A DNA stretch of 64,000 nt from Streptomyces sp. SA15 (GCF_002291145.1 NZ_NTGE01000026.1:1-64000), one strand, 5' to 3'; positions 25,068-33,716 are shown, counted from the stretch's first letter. Notes: generated from the letters alone by a model not told the origin. Made by a program: numbers and translations.

Positions 25068-26039
25068 ATGGACGCTCCCCCACGCTCGAATGCGCTCACG
25101 CGGGGGGACCCCCTTGCCGGCCTTCTGGAGAGCCCTCGCGCACGAGGCGCCTTCATGATCCGCGCGTGTTTCGAGCCGCCGTGGGCCGTGCGCGTCGAGG
25201 ACCGGGCGCCGCTGACGGTCATGCTCATGGTCCGCGGCGACGCCTGGATCGTCCCGGACACGGGGGAGCGGGTCCGGCTGCGGGCCGGCGACCTCGCCAT
25301 CGCGCGCGGCCCGGCCCCGTACACCTGCGCCGACGACCCCGGCACGGCCCCGCAGGCGCTGATCCTGCCGGGCGGCGTCTGCAGCTGTCCCGACGGCCGG
25401 GATCTGAACGGCTCCATGGACCTCGGCGTCCGCACCTGGGGCGACCGACTGGACGGCTCCACGGTGGTGCTGATCGGGACGTATCAGATGGAGGGCGAGG
25501 TCAGCGGCCGGCTGCTGGAGGCGCTGCCGCCGCTGCTCTCCCTCACCGACGACGTGTGGCAGTGTCCGCTCACCCCGCTCCTGATGGAGGAGATCGTGCG
25601 GGACGAGCCGGGCAAGGAGGTCGTCCTGGACCGGCTGCTCGACCTGCTGGTCATCGCCGCGCTCAGGGCCTGGTTCTCCCGCCCGGAGGCGGAGCCGCCC
25701 GCCTGGTACGCGGCGCTCGCGGACCCCGTGGTCGGCCGGGTGCTGCGCCTGGTCCAGGAGGACCCCGCCCACCCCTGGACAGTGGCCTCGCTCGCCACCA
25801 AGGCCGGGGTGTCCCGGGCCGCGCTGGCCCGCCGCTTCACGGACCTCGTGGGCGAGCCCCCGATGACGTACCTCACCGGCTGGCGCCTCGCCCTCGCCGC
25901 GGACCGTCTGCGCGACACGGACGACACCCTGGACGCGATCGCCCGCCAGGTGGGTTACGGCAGTGCGTTCGCCCTGTCCAGCGCGTTCAAGCGGGTGTAC
26001 GGGGTGAGCCCGCAGGAGCATCGGACGCGAGCGGCGTAG
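25068..26039 (+). CDS. AraC family regulator with N-terminal cupin domain
   Basis: The 323-residue protein has an N-terminal cupin_6-like sensor (about 20-190; [23 protein letters not shown]) and a C-terminal double helix-turn-helix (about 225-320; [19 protein letters not shown] then [22 protein letters not shown]), with the closing GVSPQEHR. Such regulators usually control a divergent oxidoreductase; here the NmrA-like gene is adjacent and divergent. The start at 25068 is supported by a TANNNT box six bases away and no Shine-Dalgarno. The ligand is unknown. Confidence 0.88.
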   Translation: MDAPPRSNALTRGDPLAGLLESPRARGAFMIRACFEPPWAVRVEDRAPLTVMLMVRGDAWIVPDTGERVRLRAGDLAIARGPAPYTCADDPGTAPQALILPGGVCSCPDGRDLNGSMDLGVRTWGDRLDGSTVVLIGTYQMEGEVSGRLLEALPPLLSLTDDVWQCPLTPLLMEEIVRDEPGKEVVLDRLLDLLVIAALRAWFSRPEAEPPAWYAALADPVVGRVLRLVQEDPAHPWTVASLATKAGVSRAALARRFTDLVGEPPMTYLTGWRLALAADRLRDTDDTLDAIARQVGYGSAFALSSAFKRVYGVSPQEHRTRAA

Positions 26040-26042
26040 CCT
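26037..26042 (+). promoter_or_regulatory. Probable -10 embedded in the upstream stop codon
   Basis: TAGCCT, whose TAG is the stop of the preceding AraC gene, lies seven bases before GTG 26050 and fits a leaderless promoter. Confidence 0.35.
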
Positions 26043-26049
26043 GGCGTAC

Positions 26050-26739
26050 GTGTACGCGGAGAGGCCTTCCCGTCTGGCGGGCGCCGTCGTCTGGACGAAC
26101 ACTCCGTCCGGGACCGCCTCCGGGCGCGTCCTGCCCGACGGCTGCATGGACCTGCTGTGGAGAGAGGGACGGCTGCTCGTCGCCGGGCCCGACACACGCG
26201 CGTACGTCACCGGGGGCGACCCGAGCAGTTGGGCGGGCGTCCGTTTCTACCCGGGCACCGCGCCCGCGCTCCTGGGCGTGCCGGCGCACGAACTGCGCGA
26301 CCGGCGGGTGGACTTGGCCGACCTGTGGCCGGCCTCGCAGGTGCGGCGGATCACCGCGCAGGTGAACGCGGCCGCAGACCCGGCGAGCGGGCTCGAAAAG
26401 GTGGCGCTGCGGTGGGCGTCCGGAGCCGCACCCCCCGACCCACTGCTGAAGCAGGTCGTGGCCGCCCTCGACGCGGGCCGCCCCGTCGCCGCGACCGCCG
26501 ACGAACTCGGCCTGGGTGCCCGCCAGTTGCACCGCCGTTCACTGGCCGCCTTCGGCTACGGCCCCAAGACGCTGGCCCGGGTGCTGCGGCTGCAGCGCGC
26601 CCTCGCCCTGGCCCGCGCCGGGATGCCCTTCGCGGAGACGGCGGCGCGGACCGGGTTCGCCGACCAGGCCCATCTGGCCCGGGACGTACGGGAGTTGGCG
26701 GGCCTGCCGCTGGGCGAGCTACTGGGCCGCACCGGGTAG
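26050..26739 (+). CDS. Helix-turn-helix AraC-like regulator with DUF6597-type N-terminus
   Basis: The 229-residue protein begins at GTG 26050. Its N-terminal half has the pattern [37 protein letters not shown], split over two strands, typical of AraC relatives with a DUF6597-like sensor. The C-terminal half holds an AraC DNA-binding domain ([37 protein letters not shown] in part, then [23 protein letters not shown]). It follows the previous AraC gene with a 10-bp gap on the same strand. Its last 21 bp overlap the end of the convergent VOC gene. The target is unknown. Confidence 0.82.
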   Translation: MYAERPSRLAGAVVWTNTPSGTASGRVLPDGCMDLLWREGRLLVAGPDTRAYVTGGDPSSWAGVRFYPGTAPALLGVPAHELRDRRVDLADLWPASQVRRITAQVNAAADPASGLEKVALRWASGAAPPDPLLKQVVAALDAGRPVAATADELGLGARQLHRRSLAAFGYGPKTLARVLRLQRALALARAGMPFAETAARTGFADQAHLARDVRELAGLPLGELLGRTG

Positions 26740-27123
26740 CGGCGCGAACAGGCCGACGTCGTTACCGTCCGGGTCGAGCAGGCTCGCGTACCGCTGTCCC
26801 CAGTCGGCGTCCCACGGCTTGAGACCGCCCTGGTACCCGGTGCTCACCATCTCCTCGTACACGGAGTCGACCTCGGCCGGGCTCTCGCACAGCAGGGCCA
26901 GCGAGATGCGCCCGCCCCCGGCCGGCGGCTGCCACTCCGGCGCGAACGAGCGGACGGTCTCCTCGCTGTCGAGCATCAGACGCAGCCCGCCCGGCAGTTG
27001 AGCCTCGGCGTGCGGCTGCTTCTCGGAGCCCTTGGGGAAGGCCAATCCGAGGCGGCGGTAGAAGGTGACGGAGGCGGCCATGTCTGAGGCCACCATGCCG
27101 ATCGCATCGAATCGTGGAGTCAT
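26719..27123 (-). CDS. VOC family protein (glyoxalase/bleomycin-resistance fold)
   Basis: The 134-residue protein has the paired beta-alpha-beta-beta-beta modules of the VOC superfamily: [23 protein letters not shown] at the start and [19 protein letters not shown] at the end. A single VOC unit this size normally dimerises to form the metal or ligand site. No metal triad is obvious, so it may be a binding protein rather than an enzyme. ATG 27123 has no Shine-Dalgarno, but TACGGT lies six bases upstream, suggesting a leaderless mRNA. It overlaps the end of the convergent AraC-like gene by 21 bp. Confidence 0.82.
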   Translation of the reverse strand: MTPRFDAIGMVASDMAASVTFYRRLGLAFPKGSEKQPHAEAQLPGGLRLMLDSEETVRSFAPEWQPPAGGGRISLALLCESPAEVDSVYEEMVSTGYQGGLKPWDADWGQRYASLLDPDGNDVGLFAPLPGAAQ

Positions 27124-27129
27124 GCGGCC

Positions 27130-27135
27130 ACCGTA
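27130..27135 (-). promoter_or_regulatory. Probable -10 of a leaderless transcript (VOC gene)
   Basis: On the minus strand TACGGT ends six bases before ATG 27123. Confidence 0.45.
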
Positions 27136-27183
27136 GGCAGGGCGCGCCGACCCGTCTTGAAGAAATCGGACGCCTCCCGCCGC

Positions 27184-27816
27184 TCACCCGAACGTCACTG
27201 GCCCGTTCGGTGAGTCCACGGTGAAGGAGATCCCGACCGGCCCGGCGGTGAGGGCGAGTGAGGTGCCGACGGCCGACAGCAGGGGACGGATCTCGTCCGG
27301 GTCGGGGGCGCTCGCGGACATCGCCAGCAGGGGAGTGGCCGGCAGGTCCGACGCGGTCGGGTGGGCCGTGGCACCCCAGTCGATGAGGAAGGGCACCAGG
27401 CCCGAGGGGTGCGCGGTGTCCCCGTCGGTCAGGCGCCACTCGAGGAGTGTGCCGTCCGGTCTGCGACGGCTCATCGGGTGCACGTGACCGGGGTCGTAGC
27501 CCTGCGCCCGGGCCGCCTCGACCGCCGCGTCCAGATCGGGCGCACTGATCGCCCAGGTCACCGTCCGGGGCCCGGAGAGCGCGTCGACGTCGAAGGGCCG
27601 GGGCTGCCCGGGCGCGCTCTGCTCGGGATCAGGCCCGATGATCTCCAGGTAACGGCTGCCACCGAGGGACACCAGACAATTCCGCGTGCCGAGACCGACG
27701 TGCACACCGCCGGCAGCGGGCGTCACTGCGGTACGCCGGGCGAAGTCGGCGACCGTCGCCGCCAGATCGGGGGTCGCGAGGACGAGGTGGTCCAGCAGCG
27801 CGGGGATGGCATTCAT
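27184..27816 (-). CDS. Glyoxalase-like (VOC) domain protein
   Basis: The 210-residue protein fits the longer glyoxalase_3-type VOC group: ALLDHLVLATPDLAATVADFARR at the N-terminus, GLGTRNCLVSLGGSRYLEIIGPDP in the first module and VPFLIDWGATAHPTASDLP in the second. These proteins are often annotated as VOC family without a known substrate. I take ATG 27816 (MNAIPALLDHL), with TACCCT eight bases upstream; a longer frame from 27840 is less likely. It is on the same strand as the other VOC gene, about 60 bp upstream, and could be a related operon member. Confidence 0.8.
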   Translation of the reverse strand: MNAIPALLDHLVLATPDLAATVADFARRTAVTPAAGGVHVGLGTRNCLVSLGGSRYLEIIGPDPEQSAPGQPRPFDVDALSGPRTVTWAISAPDLDAAVEAARAQGYDPGHVHPMSRRRPDGTLLEWRLTDGDTAHPSGLVPFLIDWGATAHPTASDLPATPLLAMSASAPDPDEIRPLLSAVGTSLALTAGPVGISFTVDSPNGPVTFG

Positions 27817-27824
27817 GGCCGCCG

Positions 27825-27830
27825 AGGGTA
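27825..27830 (-). promoter_or_regulatory. Possible -10 of a leaderless transcript (glyoxalase-like gene)
   Basis: TACCCT on the minus strand ends eight bases before ATG 27816. Confidence 0.35.
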
Positions 27831-27842
27831 CGCGCCGCACGC

Positions 27843-27990
27843 TGCTCCAGGCGCTACTTCACAGGTAACCGGTACCCCACCCTCGCCGCCCACGGCCCGC
27901 TCGTCGGCAACGACTGGGACGCCAACTTCGCCCTCGGCCTCGGCTACCTTCTCGGACGGCATCCAGGCCGGGGCCGCCTCCCCGGACGGC
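27843..27990 (+). pseudogene. Remnant of a TetR-family regulator C-terminus
   Basis: One frame reads RYFTGNRYPTLAAHGPLVG, then NDWDANFALGLGYLL, after which one extra base shifts the match into another frame (DGIQAGAA). RYPTLAA followed by FALGL-LLDGI is the usual end of the C-terminal ligand domain in TetR regulators. No N-terminal helix-turn-helix is present and no start codon fits, so this is a decayed 3' fragment, probably left by deletion. The glyoxalase-like gene begins just 5' of it on the opposite strand. The assignment rests on a short match by eye. Confidence 0.45.
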
Positions 27991-27995
27991 CGACC

Positions 27996-28039
27996 TCAGT
28001 GATCAGTGACCTCAGTGATCAGTGATCAGTGATCAGTGA
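27996..28039. repeat. Six copies of the heptamer TCAGTGA
   Basis: TCAGTGA occurs at 27996, 28003, 28012, 28019, 28026 and 28033, with a two-base CC break after the second. The last copy contains the stop codon of the minus-strand gene ending at 28033. The unit junctions form TGATCA palindromes. Confidence 0.9.
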
Positions 28040-28578
28040 ACGACTATGCCGCCGCTGTCCACCCTGTTGACCGCCGCGCACGACGGACAGCGCACCGCCG
28101 TGACGTTCTGGTAGCGCACGCCGTCGTACCACTCGTGGGAACACTTCCCGCACTGGACCGTGACGACGAAGTTGTCGCCCCGCCCTCGGGCGGCCCCGAT
28201 GACCCCGGTCGTGTTCGCGACGGAGATGAGCCGGCCTGAGCATTCCGCGCGGGCGATGTCCAGTTGCCACGGCAACAGCTGTTCCAGGTACAGGCCGTCG
28301 ATGTCCTTGCCCCAGTTGCCCTGGGGAGTCTCGACAACGTAGTAGAAGAGCTCCTGCGTGACCTCGCGTTCCTCCAGCAGATACCGCTTGGCCTTCTCGG
28401 TGTCGTTGCCCCGGAAGACGATGTACTGCGCGTTCCCCTTTCTGAGGCTGCTGTAGCCGGGTTCCAGACCCGCCGCCGCGGCCCTCTCCTGGGCCGCGTC
28501 GGCCTCTTCCCTGGTCGCGTAGACCAGCATCGGTCCCACTGTGTCGTCGCTGGTCCGACGCCGCTTGAACCAACCCAT
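28033..28578 (-). CDS. Hypothetical protein with C-terminal zinc ribbon
   Basis: The 181-residue protein starts MGWFKRRRTSDDTVGPMLVY and ends with a probable zinc ribbon: CGKCSHEW and, 20 residues later, CPSC. The middle (GKDIDGLYLEQLLPWQLDIARAECSGRLISVA) has no domain I recognise. ATG 28578 is chosen over 28605 because the protein-like region begins there. The zinc knuckles suggest nucleic-acid or protein binding in the cytoplasm. It is about 70 bp after the next gene on the same strand. The stop lies inside a heptamer repeat, so length variation between strains would be easy. Confidence 0.75.
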   Translation of the reverse strand: MGWFKRRRTSDDTVGPMLVYATREEADAAQERAAAAGLEPGYSSLRKGNAQYIVFRGNDTEKAKRYLLEEREVTQELFYYVVETPQGNWGKDIDGLYLEQLLPWQLDIARAECSGRLISVANTTGVIGAARGRGDNFVVTVQCGKCSHEWYDGVRYQNVTAVRCPSCAAVNRVDSGGIVVH

Positions 28579-28648
28579 CCGTCCGCCTTCGAGGGTGCCC
28601 GACAAGGCCGCGATCGTACGGCCGAGGCCGTGGGAGGGGTCCCGAGGC

Positions 28649-29665
28649 TCACTCGTAGGTGATGGTGCCGTCCTCGTCCATCGACGGATGGATCTTCATG
28701 GGCCCGTACTCGTCCTCGTCCGAGGGACGCGGCGTCTCCGGTCCGTCCGGTCCCATACGCAGCAGGCGGCCGATGCGGCAGATCCGGAAGGCGCGCCCCT
28801 CGAAGCGGAAGCCGTCGGCGCGTTCGAGCGCCCGGTACTCCTCGGCCGCCTTTGCGTACCGGGCTTTCTTCTCGTCGTCGAACCGGTACAGCAGGGCCCA
28901 CACCTCGGACAGGCCGCTGTAGAGCAGGCGCCGGGCGTCGTGCGGGGTGGACATGAGGACGCCGCGTGGCTGCCAGCCGTGTCCGTCGCGCTCGACCACG
29001 CCGAATCCGGTGGGCAGCAGGACGACGTCGGGATGGGTCGTGACCGCCCGCTGGGAGTCCGCGCGGACGTCGGAGGGGAAGCGGAAGCCCTTGTACGCGA
29101 AGTCCCTGAGCCCCAGTTTCAGCGCGCCGGCCGCGGGGCCGTCCACGCTGTCCGGGTCGAGTACGAAACCGATGTCGGGCGACGGGGTGTCACGCGCCCG
29201 CCGGTCCCACGACCGCTCCACCGGCTCCGGATCGGTGGGCCGGGGCGGCTCCAGCCCGTCGTCCCCGACCCGCGCGAACTCGTCCCCGCGCACGATCCGG
29301 TAGCGCACCCCGCACGCCTCGACCTCGTTCACCGGCTCCCGCTCCAGCACCGCCACGGCCGCCAGCAGTTCCCGCCGTACGGCAGGGTCGTCGGTGTCGT
29401 CCTTCGCGGTGAACCACAGATACGAGTTCAGCCCGTCCCGGGCCATCTGCGGCATCCCGTCCACCACGGGCTTCACCAGCCGCCACTGAGGCCCGACCGC
29501 CGGATCCTGCCGGGCGACCCCGAACACCGGTCCGCGCAACGCGAGGTGGGGATAACGCCGGGTGGCCTCCAACGCGTCGGCCTCCCGCACCCAGGCGGCG
29601 GGGTCGTCGCGATGGATCAACTCCTCGTGCAGTGCCTGGATCTGTTGCTGCCAGTCATCGTTCAT
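28649..29665 (-). CDS. DUF5954 family protein
   Basis: The 338-residue cytoplasmic protein resembles the Streptomyces-restricted DUF5954 family: YPHLALRGPVFGVARQDP, WRLVKPVVDGMPQMARDGLNSYLWF, RYRIVRGDEFARVGDDGLEPPRPTDPEP (in part) and the C-terminal GRAFRICRIGRLLRMGPDGPE. It has no signal peptide or membrane segment and no known activity. ATG 29665 begins MNDDWQQQIQALHEEL. It may be co-transcribed with the zinc-ribbon protein gene downstream. The domain name is from memory of the family and should be treated as likely rather than certain. Confidence 0.7.
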   Translation of the reverse strand: MNDDWQQQIQALHEELIHRDDPAAWVREADALEATRRYPHLALRGPVFGVARQDPAVGPQWRLVKPVVDGMPQMARDGLNSYLWFTAKDDTDDPAVRRELLAAVAVLEREPVNEVEACGVRYRIVRGDEFARVGDDGLEPPRPTDPEPVERSWDRRARDTPSPDIGFVLDPDSVDGPAAGALKLGLRDFAYKGFRFPSDVRADSQRAVTTHPDVVLLPTGFGVVERDGHGWQPRGVLMSTPHDARRLLYSGLSEVWALLYRFDDEKKARYAKAAEEYRALERADGFRFEGRAFRICRIGRLLRMGPDGPETPRPSDEDEYGPMKIHPSMDEDGTITYE

Positions 29666-29712
29666 GCACGCATTGTTGCGGGGCGCGTGCGCCGACGGGG
29701 GCCGAACCGACT

Positions 29713-29730
29713 CAACAACCGGGGTTGTTG
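29713..29730. promoter_or_regulatory. Perfect palindrome CAACAACC-GG-GGTTGTTG
   Basis: An 8-bp inverted repeat with a two-base centre lies 48 bp upstream of the DUF5954 start, suitable for a dimeric regulator. Confidence 0.5.
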
Positions 29731-29742
29731 GGTAGCTTCAGG

Positions 29743-29778
29743 AAGGCGGTCAAGGCGGTCAAGGCGGTCAAGGTGGCC
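29743..29778. repeat. Nine-base tandem repeat AAGGCGGTC
   Basis: Three perfect copies at 29743, 29752 and 29761 are followed by a variant AAGGTGGCC. Nearby, 29931-29952 is a run of CTTGC pentamers. Both look like slippage products in non-coding DNA. Confidence 0.8.
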
Positions 29779-30353
29779 GGGGTGACGGTGAGGTGCGGGG
29801 CGGTGGGGGTTTTGGAGTCGCGCCCCGACCAGCGCCCCGCGTGCGGTGAGCCGTCGTGCCGTCTCGGCAAGGTCCGGCGTGGTTGAGTCGGCGTATGCGA
29901 GCCGTAAAATGCAACGGTCCCTGACCGCCTTGCCTTGCCTTGCCTTGCCCGGAGCTCCCTCGTGGGTGAGGCGGAAAGTCGAGGAATCCGGGATGTGTGC
30001 CCAGAGTGGGAGCACCGCGGCGCGCCAGCGAGTGAGGCCCGTGCTGCAAGGGGTGTCGTGCTGGACAAAGATCAAGAAAAGGCCTTTGATTACTCCATGG
30101 AGGCCTTCCGCGAGACGCTGCGTCGACACACTGCAGCCTTACAGGTGGTGCGCGCATTCGCATGACGAAACTTGAATTCAGCATTGAACCAGCACGTCGA
30201 TACGGTCGCTTCAAATCTGGATGGAGCGGCCCGCATCGGAGGATCGCATACACTGCCGGCCACTGCTCGATGGGCCCGGCCCCGGCCCGATTGCGGCGGG
30301 CCGGGGTCCAAGTGCCGCAGGCAGGCTTGTCGCTGCCCTTGGTCCGCGTGGGG
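29779..30353. other. Gene-poor stretch
   Basis: No convincing gene is seen between the DUF5954 promoter and the secreted-protein gene, apart from one possible short ORF at 30058-30165. The part from about 29890 to 30270 is poorer in GC than its surroundings and lacks codon-position bias, suggesting decayed or acquired DNA. Confidence 0.5.
30058..30165 (+). CDS. Possible 35-residue ORF
   Basis: GTG 30058 opens VLDKDQEKAFDYSMEAF, ending with LQVVRAFA and a TGA. The composition is protein-like and AAGGGG lies four bases upstream. It may be the end of a lost gene or a small protein. No family is recognised. Confidence 0.25.
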   Translation: MLDKDQEKAFDYSMEAFRETLRRHTAALQVVRAFA

Positions 30354-30872
30354 TCAGTGGCGTTTGTCGGTTCCGTCGATTGCTCGGAAGCTGCCTACGA
30401 GCGCGACTGGCACGACGGTCCCGTCCGTGACCGTCGTGCCGGGGATTGCGCTGCTGGAGCCTCGGGGTCCAATAGTCGCAATGGGAGCGCCGGCGTCGCA
30501 GGTGATCCCGCTGAAGAATTCGACGGTCCTGTCACTCTCGTTTCGGACGTTGAAGCTGGTGGCGGGACTACTGATCACAGGGGTGCACACACCCAGCTCC
30601 GCTGAATACGTTCGCTCGTTGACGTGGATCCGTCCATCCTCGTCGTTCCTGTGGCCGTGGTTCGTCTGGCCGTCGCCTCCGAAGTTCGTCTGGCCGTCAC
30701 CTCCGAGGGGAGCAGAGGCAGCGGCATCCTGCACCGCCGGGGCGGACTTCGGGACGGAACTGGAAGCCGAGGCGTAGTTCACACAGGTTGCAGCCAGGGC
30801 CGTAATTCCCACCGACGCTGCGATCGCGACAACGGCACGCCTACGCGCTCCGTATCTCCTTCTCTCAGACAT
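30354..30872 (-). CDS. Small secreted protein with GGDGQTN repeat
   Basis: The 172-residue protein has a basic start (MSERRRYGARRRAVV), a hydrophobic export segment AIAASVGITALAATCVNYASA and a mature part with a direct repeat GGDGQTNFGGDGQTNHGH at about residues 57-74. Two cysteines remain in the mature domain (GVCTPV and ITCDAG), suitable for one disulfide. FNVRNESDRTVEFFSGI suggests a beta-sandwich. It is a Streptomyces secreted hypothetical. ATG 30872 is close to the middle of a GC-normal region. Confidence 0.7.
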   Translation of the reverse strand: MSERRRYGARRRAVVAIAASVGITALAATCVNYASASSSVPKSAPAVQDAAASAPLGGDGQTNFGGDGQTNHGHRNDEDGRIHVNERTYSAELGVCTPVISSPATSFNVRNESDRTVEFFSGITCDAGAPIATIGPRGSSSAIPGTTVTDGTVVPVALVGSFRAIDGTDKRH

Positions 30873-31407
30873 TCCGCTTCTCCATCTCTCAGTGGATGTC
30901 AGCTGAGTGGCCGACCAGAAATGAACATACTCATGCCCTATTTATGACGCCACTTCAGAAATGTCTGAGGGGTGACGAAAAGGGGCCGATCGGGTGTTCG
31001 AAAGCCCAGGGCGCGCTTGTGATGGGCCATCAAAAAGGCAGCAATGAGAGCTACTTGACAAGGAAGTTGAGCCGCCCGGGGGGCCGGGCTGACGCTCCTT
31101 CACACTGCTGCCGGCGTGTCGTGCCTTGATAACACTCCGCACAACGGCTAATGCAGGATTCCTCTGTCGCTGGATCACAGGCGCGGCCGAGCTGTCACGG
31201 GAGCCCCTGTCCCGTCCCACCCCGTCCCCGTACGACCCGCCCTCGGCGGGGACGCCGCCGTACGCGGCGTGGGTCGTCCCCCGCCGGTCCAGGTACGCCG
31301 TCAGACCTCGCCGTACCCACCGCACGGCCGTGACTCTGTGCCATGCCAAGCGAAACGAGCCGCCCCAGGGGAACCACGGGGGCCGGCGGTTCGGAAAGGA
31401 AGACCGC
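30873..31407. other. Intergenic region between two secreted-protein genes
   Basis: No gene is seen in 535 bp. It must hold the promoters of the flanking divergent genes. A TTGACA hexamer is present at about 31054, but without a good -10 at the right distance. The sequence is GC-poorer between 30890 and 31070. Confidence 0.5.
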
Positions 31408-31947
31408 ATGAGCATGCGCAATCGGGCTGTCGCGACGGTGACGGCCGCGTTGCTGGTCGCAGGGGGTACCGCAACGGCCATGGCACCGGCGGCGAACGCC
31501 GCCCCGTACCACGGCATCGACGGCAGCGGACCCGTCCACGACGACTGGCAGGACGAGGAGAACCTCAGCGTCGACGACTACGCCTCGAGTAACGCCACCG
31601 CCCTGTGGGAGGCCGTCCTGTGGGCGGACGGTGCCAAGTACGAGGATGAGGACGGAGACTGGCACCCCTTCACCAAGAGCAAGATCGACGGCTCGTTCGG
31701 CCCGGAGACCGAGTCGGCCACCCAGTGGTGGCAGGACCGCTACGGCCTCCCGGAGAACGACGGCGTCGTCACCGACGACTGCTGGAAGGACGCCCAGAAC
31801 CAGCTCCACGGCCCGTACGCGGGCAGCAGCGTCCAGTACTGGGGCGACGCACGGACCGTCACCTTCAAGCGGGTCGGCGGCAAGTACCGGGTGAAGCTCA
31901 AGAACACCGGATCCTGGAAGAACGCCTACTACGACAAGGTCGGCTGA
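31408..31947 (+). CDS. Secreted protein with peptidoglycan-binding-like domain
   Basis: The 179-residue exported protein has a signal peptide MSMRNRAVATVTAALLVAGG with a likely AxA cleavage near ANAAPYHG. The mature part contains ALWEAVLWADG, IDGSFGPETESATQWWQDRYGL and GVVTDDCW, the alpha-helical pattern of PG_binding_1-type domains. It would act in the cell wall. ATG 31408 has AAGGAAG nine bases upstream. A convergent XRE/membrane gene follows, separated only by a shared terminator hairpin. I have seen this kind of pairing in Streptomyces, but a functional link is inference. Confidence 0.75.
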   Translation: MSMRNRAVATVTAALLVAGGTATAMAPAANAAPYHGIDGSGPVHDDWQDEENLSVDDYASSNATALWEAVLWADGAKYEDEDGDWHPFTKSKIDGSFGPETESATQWWQDRYGLPENDGVVTDDCWKDAQNQLHGPYAGSSVQYWGDARTVTFKRVGGKYRVKLKNTGSWKNAYYDKVG

Positions 31948-31961
31948 GCCGACTCCGGGGC

Positions 31962-31991
31962 GGGGCGGGTGGCCGTGAGGTCACCCGCCCC
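31962..31991. terminator. Bidirectional terminator hairpin
   Basis: GGGGCGGGTG and CACCCGCCCC form a perfect 10-bp stem around a 10-nt loop. It lies 14 bp after the secreted-protein stop and overlaps the end of the convergent XRE gene. Confidence 0.75.
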
Positions 31992-32409
31992 TCGACGGCA
32001 GCGCCCACAGCAGCCCTGCCACCAGCAGCACGATGACGGCGAACGCGACCAGCGCCGCCGTCCGCCAGCGCCGGTACTCGGCCCCGGGCGGCAGGGGCAT
32101 CGGTGGCGCGGCCTCCGGCGGCCCGGCGGGCACCATCGCGCCCCGCGGCCAGGTCGCGTCGGCCAGGTCCCACAGCGCCAGCAGCCGCGCCTGGTCCGCT
32201 CCCGCCACCCGGCACAGCGCGTGCACCGCTCCCCTCGGCGGCTGTTTGGTCCCGCTGAGATACCGCTGCCAGGACGATTTGCTGTACGCGGTCCGCCGGG
32301 CCAGTTCGGCAAGGCTCAATCCCGTACGGTCCTTCAGCGCCCGCAGCTGCTCGACGAGATGCCGCGCCTCCCTCGGCAACGAGTCCGGCAGTGGCCGCCA
32401 ACGTGTCAT
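31981..32409 (-). CDS. XRE-family helix-turn-helix protein with C-terminal membrane anchor
   Basis: The 142-residue protein has an N-terminal Cro/CI-type helix-turn-helix (about 13-60; TGLSLAELARRTAYSKSSWQRYL) and one hydrophobic segment near the end (TAALVAFAVIVLLVAGLLWAL). It is therefore a membrane-tethered DNA-binding protein. ATG 32409 (MTRWRPLPDSLPREA) is preferred to an upstream start, since the extra 32 residues would be Gly/Arg-rich. Such fusions are common in Streptomyces and their targets are mostly unknown. Confidence 0.8.
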   Translation of the reverse strand: MTRWRPLPDSLPREARHLVEQLRALKDRTGLSLAELARRTAYSKSSWQRYLSGTKQPPRGAVHALCRVAGADQARLLALWDLADATWPRGAMVPAGPPEAAPPMPLPPGAEYRRWRTAALVAFAVIVLLVAGLLWALPSRGG

Positions 32410-32590
32410 GCCCGTCCCCCCACCACTCGCCGCCGCCCCGCCCCTGGACAACGGCCCCGCTCCCCGCCGCATCGTTCGACGCCCGGCCGTCCTGGCCAGT
32501 TCCACACCTCCGTTTATGAGCGGAAGTGAGCGAACTTCTTCTTGATCGACGCGTTCGAGGTGCTCGCCGGACAGGCCCTGAGCGCGGGCG

Positions 32591-33634
32591 CTAACCGCGT
32601 GGCCCCGCCGTACTCGCCCGCTCCACCAGCCGCGTCGACAGCTCCGTCCGAGTGCTCTCCGGGCGGTCGCCCTGCATCATGCGGACCAGTAGGTGAAGGG
32701 CTGTGGCCGCCATTTCCGACAGGGGCTGGCGGATCGTGGTCAGGGCCGGGGTGAGCCAGCGGGCCTCGGGCAGGTCGTCGAAGCCGACGACGCTCATGTC
32801 GTCCGGCACGGTCAGGCCGCGCTCGGCCAGTGCCTCGTAGACGCCCAGCGCCATACGGTCCGAGCAGACGAAGACGGCCGTGGGCGGTTCGGGGAGGTCC
32901 AGGAGTTCCAGCATGCGGCGGCGGGCGATCGTTTCGTCGAAGCCCGCGTGGCAGATGTATTCCGGGTGCTGGCGGACCCCCGCCGACGCGAGTGCCGAAC
33001 GGTATCCGGCGACCCGCGCACTGCTGCACATCTTGCGCTGGTGACCGGCGATCACGGCGACTCGCTCGTGGCCCAGCGAGAGCAGGTGCTCGGTCGCCGT
33101 CACGCCGCCGTGCCAGTTCGCCGCGCCCACCGACACCACGCCGGCCGGCGGATCGAGGACCGGGTCGATCATCACGTACGGGATGCGGTGTTGGTCCAGC
33201 CAGGCGTACTGCGACTCCGTCAGCTCGGCCAGGTTGAACAGCACGCCGGACGAGCCGCGGGCGATGAGCTTGTCGAGCCAGCCGCGCTCCGGGCGGCCGC
33301 TGCGGGTCCTGGTCAGGCCGGCCGACACCACCACCTCCAGGCCCGCGTCGTGCGCCGCCGCCTCCACTCCGTGCAGCACCGCCCCCGACCAGGAACTCTC
33401 CAACGAGTGGACGACCAGGTCGACCAGGCCCGACGCCTTCGCCGCGTCGAAGCGGGGTCTGCGGACATAGCCGAGCCGGTCCAGCGCCTCCGTCACCCGG
33501 CGGCGGGTTTCGGGAGCGACGTCCTCCCGGCCGTTGACGACCTTGGAGGCCGTGGGCACGGAGACGCCCGCCTCGCGGGCCACGACCGCCAGGGTCGGCC
33601 CGGCCGTCACGCTCGCACTCCCCGTACGGACCAT
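32591..33634 (-). CDS. LacI family repressor, probably for the GH43/ABC sugar operon
   Basis: The 347-residue regulator has a LacI helix-turn-helix at the N-terminus (TLAVVAREAGVSVPTASKVVNG, about 14-35) and a periplasmic-binding-like effector domain that ends FDDLPEARWLTPALTTIRQPL. ATG 33634 has GAGAGGTGG upstream. It is directly downstream of the GH43 gene on the same strand, but 188 bp away with its own operator-like sites, so it may also be self-regulated. A near-copy of the palindrome before this gene lies before the importer operon, implying that this repressor controls both. Confidence 0.88.
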   Translation of the reverse strand: MVRTGSASVTAGPTLAVVAREAGVSVPTASKVVNGREDVAPETRRRVTEALDRLGYVRRPRFDAAKASGLVDLVVHSLESSWSGAVLHGVEAAAHDAGLEVVVSAGLTRTRSGRPERGWLDKLIARGSSGVLFNLAELTESQYAWLDQHRIPYVMIDPVLDPPAGVVSVGAANWHGGVTATEHLLSLGHERVAVIAGHQRKMCSSARVAGYRSALASAGVRQHPEYICHAGFDETIARRRMLELLDLPEPPTAVFVCSDRMALGVYEALAERGLTVPDDMSVVGFDDLPEARWLTPALTTIRQPLSEMAATALHLLVRMMQGDRPESTRTELSTRLVERASTAGPRG

Positions 33635-33716
33635 CGGGAACCACCTCTCCGGCCCGCCCGAGGGCCATGAAAAGTTTCGACCAGCGCTGCTTCCGCGGGT
33701 CGGGAGACCGAGCGGA

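Noticed and set aside
27996..28039. CRISPR array
   Set aside because: The repeated unit is only seven bases with no spacers, and no cas genes are near.
29662..30129. A 155-codon minus-strand gene
   Set aside because: It crosses two simple tandem repeats, gives low-complexity protein (repeated Leu-Asp-Arg), and no ribosome-binding site or codon bias is seen.
30990..31020. Possible tRNA because of a GTTCGAAAG stretch
   Set aside because: No acceptor, D or anticodon stems can be folded around it, and the T-loop sequence is not right.
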